Source: JAKAWW01 sp049966775 (GTDB lineage: Archaea; Micrarchaeota; Micrarchaeia; Micrarchaeales; Micrarchaeaceae). Taken from it: DNA of 23,570 nucleotides. Below, piece by piece: positions 1-8,067 of the stretch (within the stretch, counting starts at the first letter, position 1; each line of letters opens with the position of its first letter). The stretch spans positions 1-23,570 of the forward strand of contig JBMFTZ010000010.1 in the NCBI GenBank assembly GCA_049966775.1, in the 5' to 3' direction. The translations under genes and the position numbers were made by a program. Below the pieces are notes generated by a model, which was given only the letters and a program-made list of their open reading frames with translations, made no database searches and had not been told where the DNA came from.

Positions 1-2
1 GG

Positions 3-653
3 GGCAATGGCAACTATGACAAAACGACAAGCACGATAAAAAAGCTCATAGAATACCGTGGCAACTCAATGTTTCCTGCGATCAAAACAAATACAACATT
101 TTCGCCTTTCATATTGGGCAGAATAGATGAGATGATAAGGGAGCTGCAGGATAATGTCGGAGTGGATGCAACAAGGCTTCAGCACCTATGGTTTACTGAC
201 AAGGAGCACGCAGAAGCACACAAGCGAGTTCTTCACGAAGTGCTTGGCACAAATGAAGGGGCAAACGTGGATTCGCACATAATACCAACACCCAGCAAGG
301 AATATGTGGAAGCGCTTGCAGATGAGATAATAAAGATAGAGCATACAAAATACAAAAAGCCTGTCTATATACACCCAAGGATGGGCAAAGGAGAGATGGT
401 TAGGTATTATACCGACTTGAACTACACACGAGCCCCTAGGTGCACCGTTGCCTGGAACAGCATATTTATAAGGGCTAACGGTGATGTTATGTTCTGCCCT
501 GATGAGTGGATGGTTGACTTCAAGCTGGGCAACATAAGGGAGCACAGCATAGAAGAGCTTTGGAACAATGAAAAAGCCAAACAATTCAGGAGGGAGCTTT
601 GGAAGCACAAGCTATATCCTGCGTGCGCGCGGTGCTGCTCTATAAACGGATAA
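3..653 (+). CDS. Radical SAM protein with SPASM domain, C-terminal part (5' end outside window)
   Basis: The frame is open to the left edge, so the start and the CxxxCxxC cluster motif lie upstream; 216 residues are visible. The fragment begins with a short GNGNYD stretch resembling the mid-barrel SxDG region of radical SAM enzymes. It ends in a SPASM-like auxiliary cluster domain: a cysteine in APRCTVAW, then GDVMFCPDEW, LGNI, SIEELWN, and a terminal CARCC. SPASM domains bind one or two extra [4Fe-4S] clusters in enzymes that modify peptides, proteins or sugars. The substrate cannot be told from the sequence. The next gene, a zinc alcohol dehydrogenase, is 214 bases downstream with its own TATA-like box. 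Eroded 3' copies of both genes lie in the same order at 11556-11755, so the pair appears to have been duplicated once. An internal ATG at 69 is not the true start. Confidence 0.82.
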   Translation, partial: GNGNYDKTTSTIKKLIEYRGNSMFPAIKTNTTFSPFILGRIDEMIRELQDNVGVDATRLQHLWFTDKEHAEAHKRVLHEVLGTNEGANVDSHIIPTPSKEYVEALADEIIKIEHTKYKKPVYIHPRMGKGEMVRYYTDLNYTRAPRCTVAWNSIFIRANGDVMFCPDEWMVDFKLGNIREHSIEELWNNEKAKQFRRELWKHKLYPACARCCSING

Positions 654-819
654 ATGCGTTGTTGCTCGCTTTTTTGGCAGTAGCTTGCAATATACCAATC
701 TTTTTCTGAAAGCGTCTTCTACATGCAGAGACTATGCATAGATTAAGCAAGGCAGAGTTATTTTTGAATCATGTGTATTTGCATCTACAATCAAGCACAA
801 TTATTAGATTGAAAAATAA

Positions 820-827
820 TATAAAAT
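820..827 (+). promoter_or_regulatory. TATA-like box for the alcohol dehydrogenase gene
   Basis: TATAAAAT stands in an AT-rich stretch about 48 bases before the ATG at 868. A transcription start about 26 bases downstream would leave a leader of roughly 18 bases. The rest of 654-867 shows no gene or structured repeat. Confidence 0.45.
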
Positions 828-867
828 ATCATTAAATATTTTGCAATGCATACTTGCTTGTGGTATC

Positions 868-1857
868 ATGAAAGCGGTGGTGCTTCACAAGCCTGCACCC
901 ATAGAAACAAAGCCTCTTCATCTTGAAAACGTCAAGCGCAGGCGCATTTCCGACAACGAGATACTTGTAAAGGTCATTGCTTGCGGTGTATGCAGGACCG
1001 ACCTTCACATCGCAGAAGGCGACCTCAAGCCCATTCGAAAGAGCATAATACCAGGCCATGAGATTGTCGGCAAGGTGGTGCAAGCAGGCAGCAATTCAAG
1101 CTTCAAGAAGGGCGACATAGTTGGCGTGCCATGGCTCCACAGCACATGCCAGAGCTGCGAGTACTGCCTTTCTGGGAGGGAGAACCTTTGCGAAAGGAAA
1201 ACATTTACAGGCTATACGGAAAACGGGGGCTATGCGGAATACGTAATTGCCAATTCTTCCTTTTCGTTTGGGCTTTGGCGTGGCAATCCTTTTGAGATTG
1301 CCCCGCTTCTCTGCGCTGGCATTATTGGCTACCGCGCTTTCAAGCTTGCAAGGCCTTCTTCTGGCACGATAGCCATGTTCGGCTTCGGCTCGTCTGCTCA
1401 TTTGACAATGCAGCTCGCCCAAAAGCTCGGCTACGGCGTTGCTGTCGTGTCGCGCACGCCTTCGCACTTGGAGCTGGCAAGGAAGCTTGGAGCGGATTAT
1501 GCCTATACATATGATAAGCTCAAGCACATTGATATGAAGTTCGATGGAGCCATAGTCTTCGCGCCTTCCGGCAGCGTTGCGCTGAGCGCGCTTTCGAGCG
1601 TGAAGAAAGGCGCAACTGTGGCTATTGCTGACATTTACTCAACGAATATACCAGAAATGCCATATGAGTACATCTTTGGCGAGAAAAGGCTTGTTGGCGT
1701 TGAAGCAAACGCGCGCCAGGATGCTATCGAATACCTTAGGCTTGCCCATAAATTTGGAATTAAGCCAAAAACCACTGTTTTGCCTCTTGAGAGGGCAAAC
1801 GAAGCGCTGCTCATGGTTAAGAAAGGTGCTTCTGGATCTGTAGTGCTTAAGATTTAA
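868..1857 (+). CDS. Zinc-dependent alcohol dehydrogenase (MDR family, AdhA-like)
   Basis: 329 residues, a normal length for medium-chain NAD(P)-dependent alcohol dehydrogenases that interconvert alcohols and aldehydes or ketones. Catalytic zinc ligands are visible at C42 (CGVCRTD), H64-E65 (PGHE) and C149 (PLLCAG). The structural zinc site is C94, C97, C100 and C108. The Rossmann fold begins near residue 171 with GFGSSAH, where the last glycine of GxGxxG is replaced. I chose ATG 868 because the open frame before it begins with TTG and only MKAVVLHKP matches the family's N-terminus. The true substrate is unknown. A related 24-codon C-terminal fragment lies at 11678-11755. Confidence 0.9.
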   Translation: MKAVVLHKPAPIETKPLHLENVKRRRISDNEILVKVIACGVCRTDLHIAEGDLKPIRKSIIPGHEIVGKVVQAGSNSSFKKGDIVGVPWLHSTCQSCEYCLSGRENLCERKTFTGYTENGGYAEYVIANSSFSFGLWRGNPFEIAPLLCAGIIGYRAFKLARPSSGTIAMFGFGSSAHLTMQLAQKLGYGVAVVSRTPSHLELARKLGADYAYTYDKLKHIDMKFDGAIVFAPSGSVALSALSSVKKGATVAIADIYSTNIPEMPYEYIFGEKRLVGVEANARQDAIEYLRLAHKFGIKPKTTVLPLERANEALLMVKKGASGSVVLKI

Positions 1858-1958
1858 TTTGCTCGTTTCTTCAAAAACCAAACCGAAAATGTTTATTGCA
1901 AATTTGTTGATAATTTATCAAAAATGGTAATTAAACGAAATACAGCGGTGAAGTTAGG

Positions 1959-1970
1959 TTTATATATTTA
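1959..1970 (+). promoter_or_regulatory. TATA-like box for the sugar-nucleotide cluster
   Basis: TTTATATATTTA lies 38-49 bases before the ATG at 2008. A start near 1990 leaves a short leader containing a run of seven G bases that can serve as a ribosome binding site. It probably drives the whole 2008-7600 cluster. Confidence 0.5.
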
Positions 1971-2007
1971 TTAAGCATACGTGGTATGGATATTTGTGGG
2001 GGGGAAA

Positions 2008-3360
2008 ATGACCTACAAAGCTATAATAGGTATGGTAGGATTAGGAAAGCTGGGTTTAAGTATCGCTTCGTGCTTTGCATATAGAGGCTTTAGGGTATTC
2101 GGAGTGGATATCAATGAAAGCTCAGTGGCCAAGGTAAATGCAGGGAAAGCGCCATTTTATGAGACAGGATTGCAAGATTTGATTGGTAGATATGGAGGCA
2201 AAACCCTTACCGCCTCTACCGATTTTAGTATCCTCAAAGACGCGGATTATATATTTGTCATAGTGCCAACGCCGAGCACAGAAGATGATCGCTACTCAAA
2301 CGACTACGTAATTCCGGCCGCCAAAAAGATAGCTGAAGTATTAAAGGAGAGCGATAAATACAAGGTAGTCTCAATCACCAGTACGGTGTTTCCAGGAACT
2401 ATGGATGGCATAATAAAGCCTCTTTTAGAGACCACATCTGGCAAGAAGTGCGGGAGCGATTTTGGCCTTGTTTATAATCCGGAATTCATCGCTGTCGGAA
2501 GCTTAATAAGGGATTTCTTAAACCAGGAGATGGTACTTATAGGAGAAGATGATGAAAAGGCCGGGGAGAAGGTGGCATCCCTGTACAACGAGGTTCAAGA
2601 GACCAAGCCGAATGTAGCCAGAATGAGCATGCTCAATGCAGAGATAACCAAGATTGCATACAACTCTTTTATGACTACAAAGGTCACTTTCGCAAATATG
2701 CTGGCCGAGCTTTGCAGCAGGGTTCCAGGAGCAGATGTCGACAAAATAACATGGGCCTTGGGCATGGATAGCAGGGTTGGAAATAAGCTCATAAAAGGCA
2801 GCATAGGTTATGGAGGCCCTTGCTGGCCCAGGGATAACAAGGCGCTACTTAGGTTTGCCGAGGATTACAGGTATTCACCGCTGCTGCCAAAGGCGGTCGA
2901 TGCAATGAACCTGTCAATACCTAGCTCCATAGCTGACGCTGTAGAAGTGATGGCTGACAAGGGTAAGGACAAAGTTGCTATATTGGGGATGAGCTATAAG
3001 CCGGGCACACCGCTTACTGTGGAATCGCAATCCGTTATGCTTGCAGAAAATCTTGCCAAAAGGGGATTAAAATTAATAGTGCACGATCCGCTGGTGGATC
3101 CAAGCTCTTTGAGCGAACTGAGCGAGAAATACGGGGTACAAATTGCACGCTCTTTGGAAGAATGCCTTAATGAGGGTACTTTCTTTGTGCTCGCCACGCC
3201 CCATCAGGGATACAAAAATCTTTCACCAGACAGCTTTAAAGAGGGCGCCACAATACTTGATTGCTGGAGGGCTATGGATCAAAAGTTTGAGGAGAGCAGG
3301 CGTGTAAAATACATCAAATGGGGCATTTCAGGTAGGGTGCCTGTAAAAGGGGCACTTTAA
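2008..3360 (+). CDS. UDP-glucose / UDP-N-acetylmannosamine dehydrogenase family protein
   Basis: 450 residues. The family oxidises the C6 hydroxyl of a UDP-hexose (or GDP-mannose) to a carboxylate with two NAD+. Visible are the NAD-binding GLGKLG at 11-16, the middle-domain EITKIAYNSFMTTK region at 212-225, and the catalytic cysteine C272 in GYGGPCWPRD, where most relatives have GGSCFPKD. The C-terminal UDP-binding domain begins near VAILGMSYKPGT. The start at 2008 follows a G-rich leader; an upstream in-frame GTG at 1981 gives a non-homologous extension. It is the first gene of a cluster with an epimerase, a glycosyltransferase, a nucleotidyltransferase and a radical SAM enzyme. The sequence does not decide whether the substrate is UDP-glucose, UDP-ManNAc or another sugar. 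Confidence 0.9.
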   Translation: MTYKAIIGMVGLGKLGLSIASCFAYRGFRVFGVDINESSVAKVNAGKAPFYETGLQDLIGRYGGKTLTASTDFSILKDADYIFVIVPTPSTEDDRYSNDYVIPAAKKIAEVLKESDKYKVVSITSTVFPGTMDGIIKPLLETTSGKKCGSDFGLVYNPEFIAVGSLIRDFLNQEMVLIGEDDEKAGEKVASLYNEVQETKPNVARMSMLNAEITKIAYNSFMTTKVTFANMLAELCSRVPGADVDKITWALGMDSRVGNKLIKGSIGYGGPCWPRDNKALLRFAEDYRYSPLLPKAVDAMNLSIPSSIADAVEVMADKGKDKVAILGMSYKPGTPLTVESQSVMLAENLAKRGLKLIVHDPLVDPSSLSELSEKYGVQIARSLEECLNEGTFFVLATPHQGYKNLSPDSFKEGATILDCWRAMDQKFEESRRVKYIKWGISGRVPVKGAL

Positions 3361-3414
3361 AAGGTGGCACCTAATTTCAATATATAGGCATTTGTGCAAT
3401 AAAAAGGGGATTCA

Positions 3415-4431
3415 ATGAGCGAAACTAGAAGTGGTCCGACAGGAAAGAGGATACTGATAACTGGCGCGGGTGGCTTCATAGGAGGGCATCTGGGGAGGGA
3501 GCTTGTCAAACGCGGCAATTTTGTAAGGGCGGTAGATGTCAAGTGGGATGGTTTCATAAAGGAACCTTATTATTCTGAAGCCTTGACATTGGATCTTAGG
3601 AAGGAGGAAAACGCAATGAAAGCCGCAGAAGGAATGGATTATATATTCAACCTCGCGGCAAACGTCGGAGGAATGGCGTGGATAACCAAGATAGCCGCGG
3701 AGATTATGCATGACAACCAGCTTATCAACATAAACATGCTCGAAGCTGCAAGGAGAAACGATGTAGAGAGGTTCTTCTTTTCATCAAGCGCATGTGTATA
3801 CCCATACCAGCTGCAAGAGACCCCAGACATCACGCCGCTCAAGGAATCTGACATAAAGCCTTACGATCCAGATACATATTATGGATGGGAGAAGTTGCTT
3901 ATGGAGAAGGAGTGCGAAGCATACACCAACGACTACGGCTTGAAGACACGAGTGGCAAGATTTCATACAATATACGGCGAAGGCAGCGCTCATGATGGCG
4001 TCAGAGACAAGGTGCCGGCAGCGCTCTGCAGGAAAGTAATACAGGCTAAGGATGGCGACTCCATAGAGATATGGGGCGACGGTAAGCAGACGCGCTCGTT
4101 CTTGTATGTGAGCGATTGCGTTGAGGCCGTGATAGCGCTGATGGAAAGCAACTACGGCCAGCCTATAAACATCGGCTCTGACAAGGCAATAACCATCGAT
4201 GAGCTTGCCGACATGGTGATATCTTTCTCTGGTAAGAAGCTGGGCAAATATTATGATACTACGAAGCCTCAGGGGGTAAGAGGCAGATCTGCAGACATAA
4301 CACTTGCAAAGAAGATACTTAATTGGAGCCCGAAGGTACCGCTAGAAGATGGCATGAAAAGGCTCTACAACCATGTGTATGGGCTGCTCAATTCAGACAA
4401 GCAGGCAGCACAAGACAGCACAATAAGATAG
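3415..4431 (+). CDS. NAD-dependent epimerase, GDP-mannose 3,5-epimerase-like
   Basis: 338-residue extended SDR enzyme. The nucleotide-binding GAGGFIG is at 17-23, SSSACVYP at 123-130 and YGWEK (YxxxK) at 156-160. Two features point to GDP-mannose 3,5-epimerase rather than a generic sugar dehydratase: C127 in SSSACVYP, and K199 in RDKVPAALCRK. They occupy the places of the catalytic cysteine and lysine of plant GME (C145 and K217 in Arabidopsis). Downstream WGDGKQTRSF also fits GME. Such an enzyme would turn GDP-D-mannose into GDP-L-galactose or GDP-L-gulose. An AAAAGGGGA ribosome binding site precedes the ATG. The last 55 bases (4377-4431) are repeated after the N gap. Assignment to GME function is inference. 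Confidence 0.87.
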   Translation: MSETRSGPTGKRILITGAGGFIGGHLGRELVKRGNFVRAVDVKWDGFIKEPYYSEALTLDLRKEENAMKAAEGMDYIFNLAANVGGMAWITKIAAEIMHDNQLININMLEAARRNDVERFFFSSSACVYPYQLQETPDITPLKESDIKPYDPDTYYGWEKLLMEKECEAYTNDYGLKTRVARFHTIYGEGSAHDGVRDKVPAALCRKVIQAKDGDSIEIWGDGKQTRSFLYVSDCVEAVIALMESNYGQPINIGSDKAITIDELADMVISFSGKKLGKYYDTTKPQGVRGRSADITLAKKILNWSPKVPLEDGMKRLYNHVYGLLNSDKQAAQDSTIR

Positions 4432-4531
4432 NNNNNNNNNNNNNNNNNNNNNNNNNNNNNNNNNNNNNNNNNNNNNNNNNNNNNNNNNNNNNNNNNNNNN
4501 NNNNNNNNNNNNNNNNNNNNNNNNNNNNNNN
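4432..4531. other. Assembly gap of exactly 100 N, probably artefactual
   Basis: One hundred N follow the epimerase stop codon. The 55 bases before the gap (4377-4431) are identical to the 55 bases after it (4532-4586). This is what two contigs with an unresolved 55-base end overlap look like after scaffolding. If the two copies are merged, the glycosyltransferase starts 19 bases after the epimerase stop and the cluster is continuous. Confidence 0.8.
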
Positions 4532-4586
4532 GTATGGGCTGCTCAATTCAGACAAGCAGGCAGCACAAGACAGCACAATAAGATAG
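4532..4586 (+). repeat. 55-base exact copy of the epimerase 3' end after the gap
   Basis: Identical to 4377-4431, including the TAG stop. It is best read as the same locus seen twice at contig ends rather than a tandem duplication. A reading frame spanning the N run has no independent support. Confidence 0.85.
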
Positions 4587-4605
4587 CCACCAAAACGGCG
4601 TATGA

Positions 4606-5811
4606 ATGGCGATTATTTACTTTGCGGTATACGGCGCAGTTGCAATATTGCTTATATTGCTTTACATTATAGGCATTCTTTACTTGATGGCCTTCAGGGT
4701 AGGCTATTCGATGAGCTGCAAGAAAACGCAGAAAAGAGGCGGAGAATATAGGAATATTGGGAAGGTAAGCGTTGTGCTTCCCATATACAATGAAGAAACG
4801 CGCATGATAAAAGGCACCATGGACACCTTGATAAAGCAGCATGGTGTTATGATAGACCTTATCGTAGTGATAAAGCACCCCAGGAAAGGCCAGATAGCGA
4901 TGCTCAGATCGTATGGCTCGCAGCTGCATAGCCTGAAGATTATAATGCAGCGCGGCAAACCTTCGCATAATGAAGCATTCATAATAGGGCTGCGTGAAGC
5001 GCGCGCTCCATATTCTGCGATATTGTGCGCAGATGCCAAGATAGTAGATAACGCACTTCCGCGGATGGTAGATGCGCTGAGGCGCACAGGTAAAGATGTC
5101 GCCTTCGGTTCGCTTTACCCTGAAACAAGGGGGAATCTTGCCGGAAGATCCACTGGCATAGCGAAGATTGCCAGGCAAAATCTCTCGCTGATGGGCAGAT
5201 ACGCGCTGGGGCTTGGCTATTTTATACCTGGCGCATTTGCGGTCTACAGGACAGAATTCTTGAGGAGCGAGTTCAGGCACCTATTGGCAAACAATTTCGT
5301 AATGCACGACCTTGGGATCACGCTCAGGCTACTGGTGTCCAACCCCGATCGCGCCTACTTCATGCGGGAGGTTGTGGGCACCGAGCTCGAGAAGGCTACA
5401 TTGAAGGGCTGGCTTCTGCAAAACATGCGCTGGTTCATGGGCACTACGGCACTATTGGGCGTATACTGGGCAATATTGTCAAGGGCCAAGATTAAAATAA
5501 AGATAGGGATCATGGGCATGATGCTGCAATGGTATGTATTGCCTTTTGCGCTGTTTGCTGGACTTATCTTGGCACCAATAGGTGCTGCACTTGGAAATAT
5601 TACTTTTGCATGCTGGTATATCGCATCATATGCTATTATGGCTCTCATATACCTTTCACTTCCAGATGCGCGTAAATATGGCATAGGCGCATGCATATAC
5701 AATTGGCTATTGGAATCGATAGTTAAATCCTTGGCGGTGTTTGCAATGGCTTTTGGCTTTGCCTTTGCCAAATACCACACAGGAAAGCTCTATGTGCTGT
5801 TTAAGAGGTGA
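4606..5811 (+). CDS. Membrane-bound family 2 glycosyltransferase
   Basis: 401 residues. One N-terminal membrane helix (about 3-30) is followed by a cytoplasmic GT-A domain and three or more C-terminal membrane segments (about 280-390). Visible motifs are VSVVLPIYNEE at 54-64, CADAK at 141-145 in place of the usual DxD, HD at 234-235 where the acceptor-activating acid is expected, and QNMRW at 272-276. The last is the QxxRW motif of processive enzymes such as cellulose, hyaluronan and poly-GlcNAc synthases. It likely moves sugars from a nucleotide donor to a lipid or growing chain at the membrane. ATG 4606 is used; an ATG at 4602 is in another frame. The first DxD aspartate is a cysteine (C141), which is unusual. 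Confidence 0.87.
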   Translation: MAIIYFAVYGAVAILLILLYIIGILYLMAFRVGYSMSCKKTQKRGGEYRNIGKVSVVLPIYNEETRMIKGTMDTLIKQHGVMIDLIVVIKHPRKGQIAMLRSYGSQLHSLKIIMQRGKPSHNEAFIIGLREARAPYSAILCADAKIVDNALPRMVDALRRTGKDVAFGSLYPETRGNLAGRSTGIAKIARQNLSLMGRYALGLGYFIPGAFAVYRTEFLRSEFRHLLANNFVMHDLGITLRLLVSNPDRAYFMREVVGTELEKATLKGWLLQNMRWFMGTTALLGVYWAILSRAKIKIKIGIMGMMLQWYVLPFALFAGLILAPIGAALGNITFACWYIASYAIMALIYLSLPDARKYGIGACIYNWLLESIVKSLAVFAMAFGFAFAKYHTGKLYVLFKR

Positions 5812-5815
5812 TTAT

Positions 5816-6544
5816 ATGAAACATGAAGAGAGGATTGCTATAGGCACCGAATACGCAAACAACCTCCTGAAGAGGTTGGGCGACGAGCTAGTGCTGTTTG
5901 GGATTGGTGGCTCTACATACAGGAATGAGGACAGAGAAGATTCTGATCTGGATGTCATTATAGTTACAGAGCACGAGGGCTATGGAGGAGCGCCAAATTG
6001 GCATCACGAGCATGTAAAGGACTTGCTGATTGAGATGAAATATTTCCACAAGGCAGAGATAGAAAAGATGCTCAAAACGCCCGGATGGAACTGGCCGCAA
6101 AACTTCTTTAGGCTGACGAATTTCATGCCTGTCTACCAGAAGTATGATTTCAAGAAGTGGTGCAAGGAGCTGGTAGACAGCGTTGAAGATAAGAAGTTCA
6201 TTGATGCGGCGATGGAGGATATCAACATCGCAAATTCGTCAATGGGCAAGGTGAGAGAGCATTACAGAAAAAAAAACCTGAGCTTTTTGAGGTCCGCAGC
6301 CCTTTTGACTGTCTCATATCTGGACCTTGCGCTAGCGCTGGTCAACAGGGGCGTGCTTTATCCCGGGTTTGGGGCAAGGGATGTTGCCCTATTGATTTCC
6401 CAGTACAAGAAGCTACCCGAAGGCTATGTCCCCAACGCACTCAAGTTGTGGGAATCGTGCGACATAGCTGAGATATACAATGCAGCAGAAGCACTGGTGG
6501 AATCCACTACGCAGTTTGTAGAGCGGATGCAGAAGAGCATATGA
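5816..6544 (+). CDS. Nucleotidyltransferase-fold protein with helical C-terminal domain
   Basis: 242 residues. Near residues 28-48 the protein shows the GS...DxD signature of the polymerase-beta-like nucleotidyltransferase fold (FGIGGSTYRNEDREDSDLDV), with two aspartates to bind metal. The rest is rich in alpha helix, as in kanamycin nucleotidyltransferase and MNT-type proteins. The ATG at 5816 follows GAGGTGAT at 5805-5812, which overlaps the glycosyltransferase stop codon, so the two are translationally linked. In this cluster it might add a nucleotide to a sugar or small molecule, but no substrate can be named. An antitoxin-like role is less likely because it is large and has no obvious HEPN partner. 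Confidence 0.75.
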   Translation: MKHEERIAIGTEYANNLLKRLGDELVLFGIGGSTYRNEDREDSDLDVIIVTEHEGYGGAPNWHHEHVKDLLIEMKYFHKAEIEKMLKTPGWNWPQNFFRLTNFMPVYQKYDFKKWCKELVDSVEDKKFIDAAMEDINIANSSMGKVREHYRKKNLSFLRSAALLTVSYLDLALALVNRGVLYPGFGARDVALLISQYKKLPEGYVPNALKLWESCDIAEIYNAAEALVESTTQFVERMQKSI

Positions 6545-6553
6545 TGTGATCTT

Positions 6554-7600
6554 ATGGCATATAACAAGTATCTCAATCCAATGACGGAAAAAGAGTATTT
6601 GGAAGAAAAAAACATACGCATTATAGAGGAGAACTTTAAGTCCGTAGACATGTCGAAGCCGAACAGGAGGGGTATTTTTCGCATCTCACTCACAGAAGAC
6701 TGCAACTTCAACTGTTATTTCTGCCACAACGAAGGAATGGAGGGAACAAAAAGGCAGTTTGACCTAAAGCTTCTGTCAAACATAATCGAGGCCTATAGGG
6801 ATTACATAAAGGAAATAAAGCTTGTCGGGGGAGAACCTCTTTTGCACACGCAATTCGACAAGGCGGTAGATATCTGCAGAGATGTCGCCCCCGTATCAGT
6901 CACCACCAACGGCTCGCTGACCCCGAAATGGCTAGACGCCCTGAGCTACATGAAAAGTATAACAGTGAGCGTGCACTCCCTCCGCGATGACGTATACAGC
7001 AAGATCATGGGCACGAGATCAAAGCCTTCCGCGGTTGTAGACAGCATACGCAAGCTTATCGATATGGGAAAAAGGATCCATATAAACTGCGTAGTCACAA
7101 CATACAACAAGGATGAGGCGATAGGCTTGGCGGAAACCTTTGCCGAGATGGGTGTCGAGGAAATAAAATTCTTAAGCCTGCTCAAGGTGAAGGATAGCGA
7201 CATGAATACGTACGTGCCGCTTGATTACATATCGGAGAAGCTTGAGGAGAGATATGGCAAGCCAACCGAGGTAAGAGGGGTAAAGATCTCATATGCGATC
7301 AACAGCAAGTCAAAGGCAACTTTATTATACCAGTATTGCAGTGTTGGCTGTAATATATGCAGGGTAGACGGTTACCTGAGACTGTTGCCAGATCCTTCAA
7401 TCTCTTACTGCCTGGCAGCGGAGCCCATAAGCATAGCTGAAGAGGCGGCGCGAAACGATAGGGAAGGCTTGCTTAAGAAGTTGCACATGGCTGAGGAAAA
7501 GGAGGGGCACCCAGCAGGCTATACTTATGTTGTGGCTCCAAGGAGGCAAGAGGATAACGGGGTTTCCGATACGGCAAACCTGTCAGGATTGCAAGGTTAG
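6554..7600 (+). CDS. Radical SAM enzyme, MoaA-like, with second cysteine set
   Basis: 348 residues. The radical SAM cluster motif is C50-x3-C54-x2-C57 (CNFNCYFCHNEG), followed by VGGEPLL at 91-97 and TTNGS at 117-121. The core resembles the MoaA branch. A second set at C262, C266, C269 and C286 (YCSVGCNICRVDGYLRL) sits where MoaA has its C-terminal cluster ligands, so two [4Fe-4S] clusters are likely. No other molybdopterin gene is nearby. The gene is 9 bases behind the nucleotidyltransferase and ends a sugar-nucleotide cluster, which suggests a radical step on a nucleotide, sugar or lipid. The C-terminal 60 residues are polar and unlike MoaA. Substrate unknown. Confidence 0.85.
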   Translation: MAYNKYLNPMTEKEYLEEKNIRIIEENFKSVDMSKPNRRGIFRISLTEDCNFNCYFCHNEGMEGTKRQFDLKLLSNIIEAYRDYIKEIKLVGGEPLLHTQFDKAVDICRDVAPVSVTTNGSLTPKWLDALSYMKSITVSVHSLRDDVYSKIMGTRSKPSAVVDSIRKLIDMGKRIHINCVVTTYNKDEAIGLAETFAEMGVEEIKFLSLLKVKDSDMNTYVPLDYISEKLEERYGKPTEVRGVKISYAINSKSKATLLYQYCSVGCNICRVDGYLRLLPDPSISYCLAAEPISIAEEAARNDREGLLKKLHMAEEKEGHPAGYTYVVAPRRQEDNGVSDTANLSGLQG

Positions 7601-7655
7601 GGCCCGAAGCCCCACAATGGGAAGAAAGCAAATTCTACCAGATCAAGCGCATAGA

Positions 7656-7667
7656 AGCCTTTTTTCA
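7656..7667 (+). terminator. Possible T-rich terminator after the cluster
   Basis: A run of six T bases (AGCCTTTTTTCAT) lies about 60 bases after the radical SAM stop. Archaeal transcription often ends at T-rich tracts, but nothing else supports the call. Confidence 0.25.
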
Positions 7668-7719
7668 TATCTTTATGATTTAAACCTTAATTGGCAAATA
7701 ATAAAGATAATATAATAAA

Positions 7720-7874
7720 GATGGCTGGCTCGTGCAATGGTACAACGATGATAGGCATGAGCGCTTTGCGCTTTTCAGCAAGGGCGGCTTCACTGGGGGA
7801 TGAAGCGCACTGCAGAGAAGGAGCATGTGATTCTTTTTGGCCTTGATGCGATTGAGAAGGCGTTGCTGGCTTAA
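7720..7874 (+). pseudogene. C-terminal relic of an archaeal AAA ATPase (DUF234 type), frameshifted
   Basis: Starting at GAT 7720, one frame reads DGWLVQWYNDDRHERFALFS followed by KGGFTGG and a TGA. One base over, the next frame continues KRTAEKEHVILFGLDAIEKA and ends LLA-stop at 7872-7874. Together these resemble the C-terminal domain of the archaeal ATPase/DUF234 family, where a WYD..RHxR..LFSrsGFT segment precedes a LfgL.die segment. Only about 50 codons remain, with a frameshift between the two halves, and nothing of the P-loop domain is present. No alignment was run. The 7601-8067 spacer otherwise holds only a possible terminator and TTTTGTGT-like motifs. Confidence 0.55.
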
Positions 7875-8067
7875 GAGCATCATACTGCGTAGTGGTTTAC
7901 ACAAAAGAGGTAGGAAGGTACATAACTTTGAATTTTGTGTTCATTGTAATGCACATATTTTGCAATGTCGCAAAACCTTTATGTGACATCTTCAATTCGG
8001 CTATTACATAAAGCATGCAAAACCATGAATATGGCAGCTTTTTAGGCTTTGATGCCTTAAAACTATC

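Noticed and set aside
4323..4586. Open frame running through the N gap
   Set aside because: It exists only because N codons are not stops; its ends are the two copies of the epimerase 3' end in the wrong context.
4377..4586. True tandem duplication at the end of the epimerase gene
   Set aside because: The exact identity, the fixed 100-N run and the k-mer-sized overlap point to an assembly artefact.
4543..5280. 245-codon minus-strand frame opposite the glycosyltransferase
   Set aside because: Shadow of a well-supported GT2 gene; composition is rich in Cys, His and Tyr and shows no family motif.
6554..7600. Calling the radical SAM gene moaA
   Set aside because: The cluster motifs fit, but the C-terminal tail differs and no molybdopterin gene is nearby, so the symbol was not assigned.
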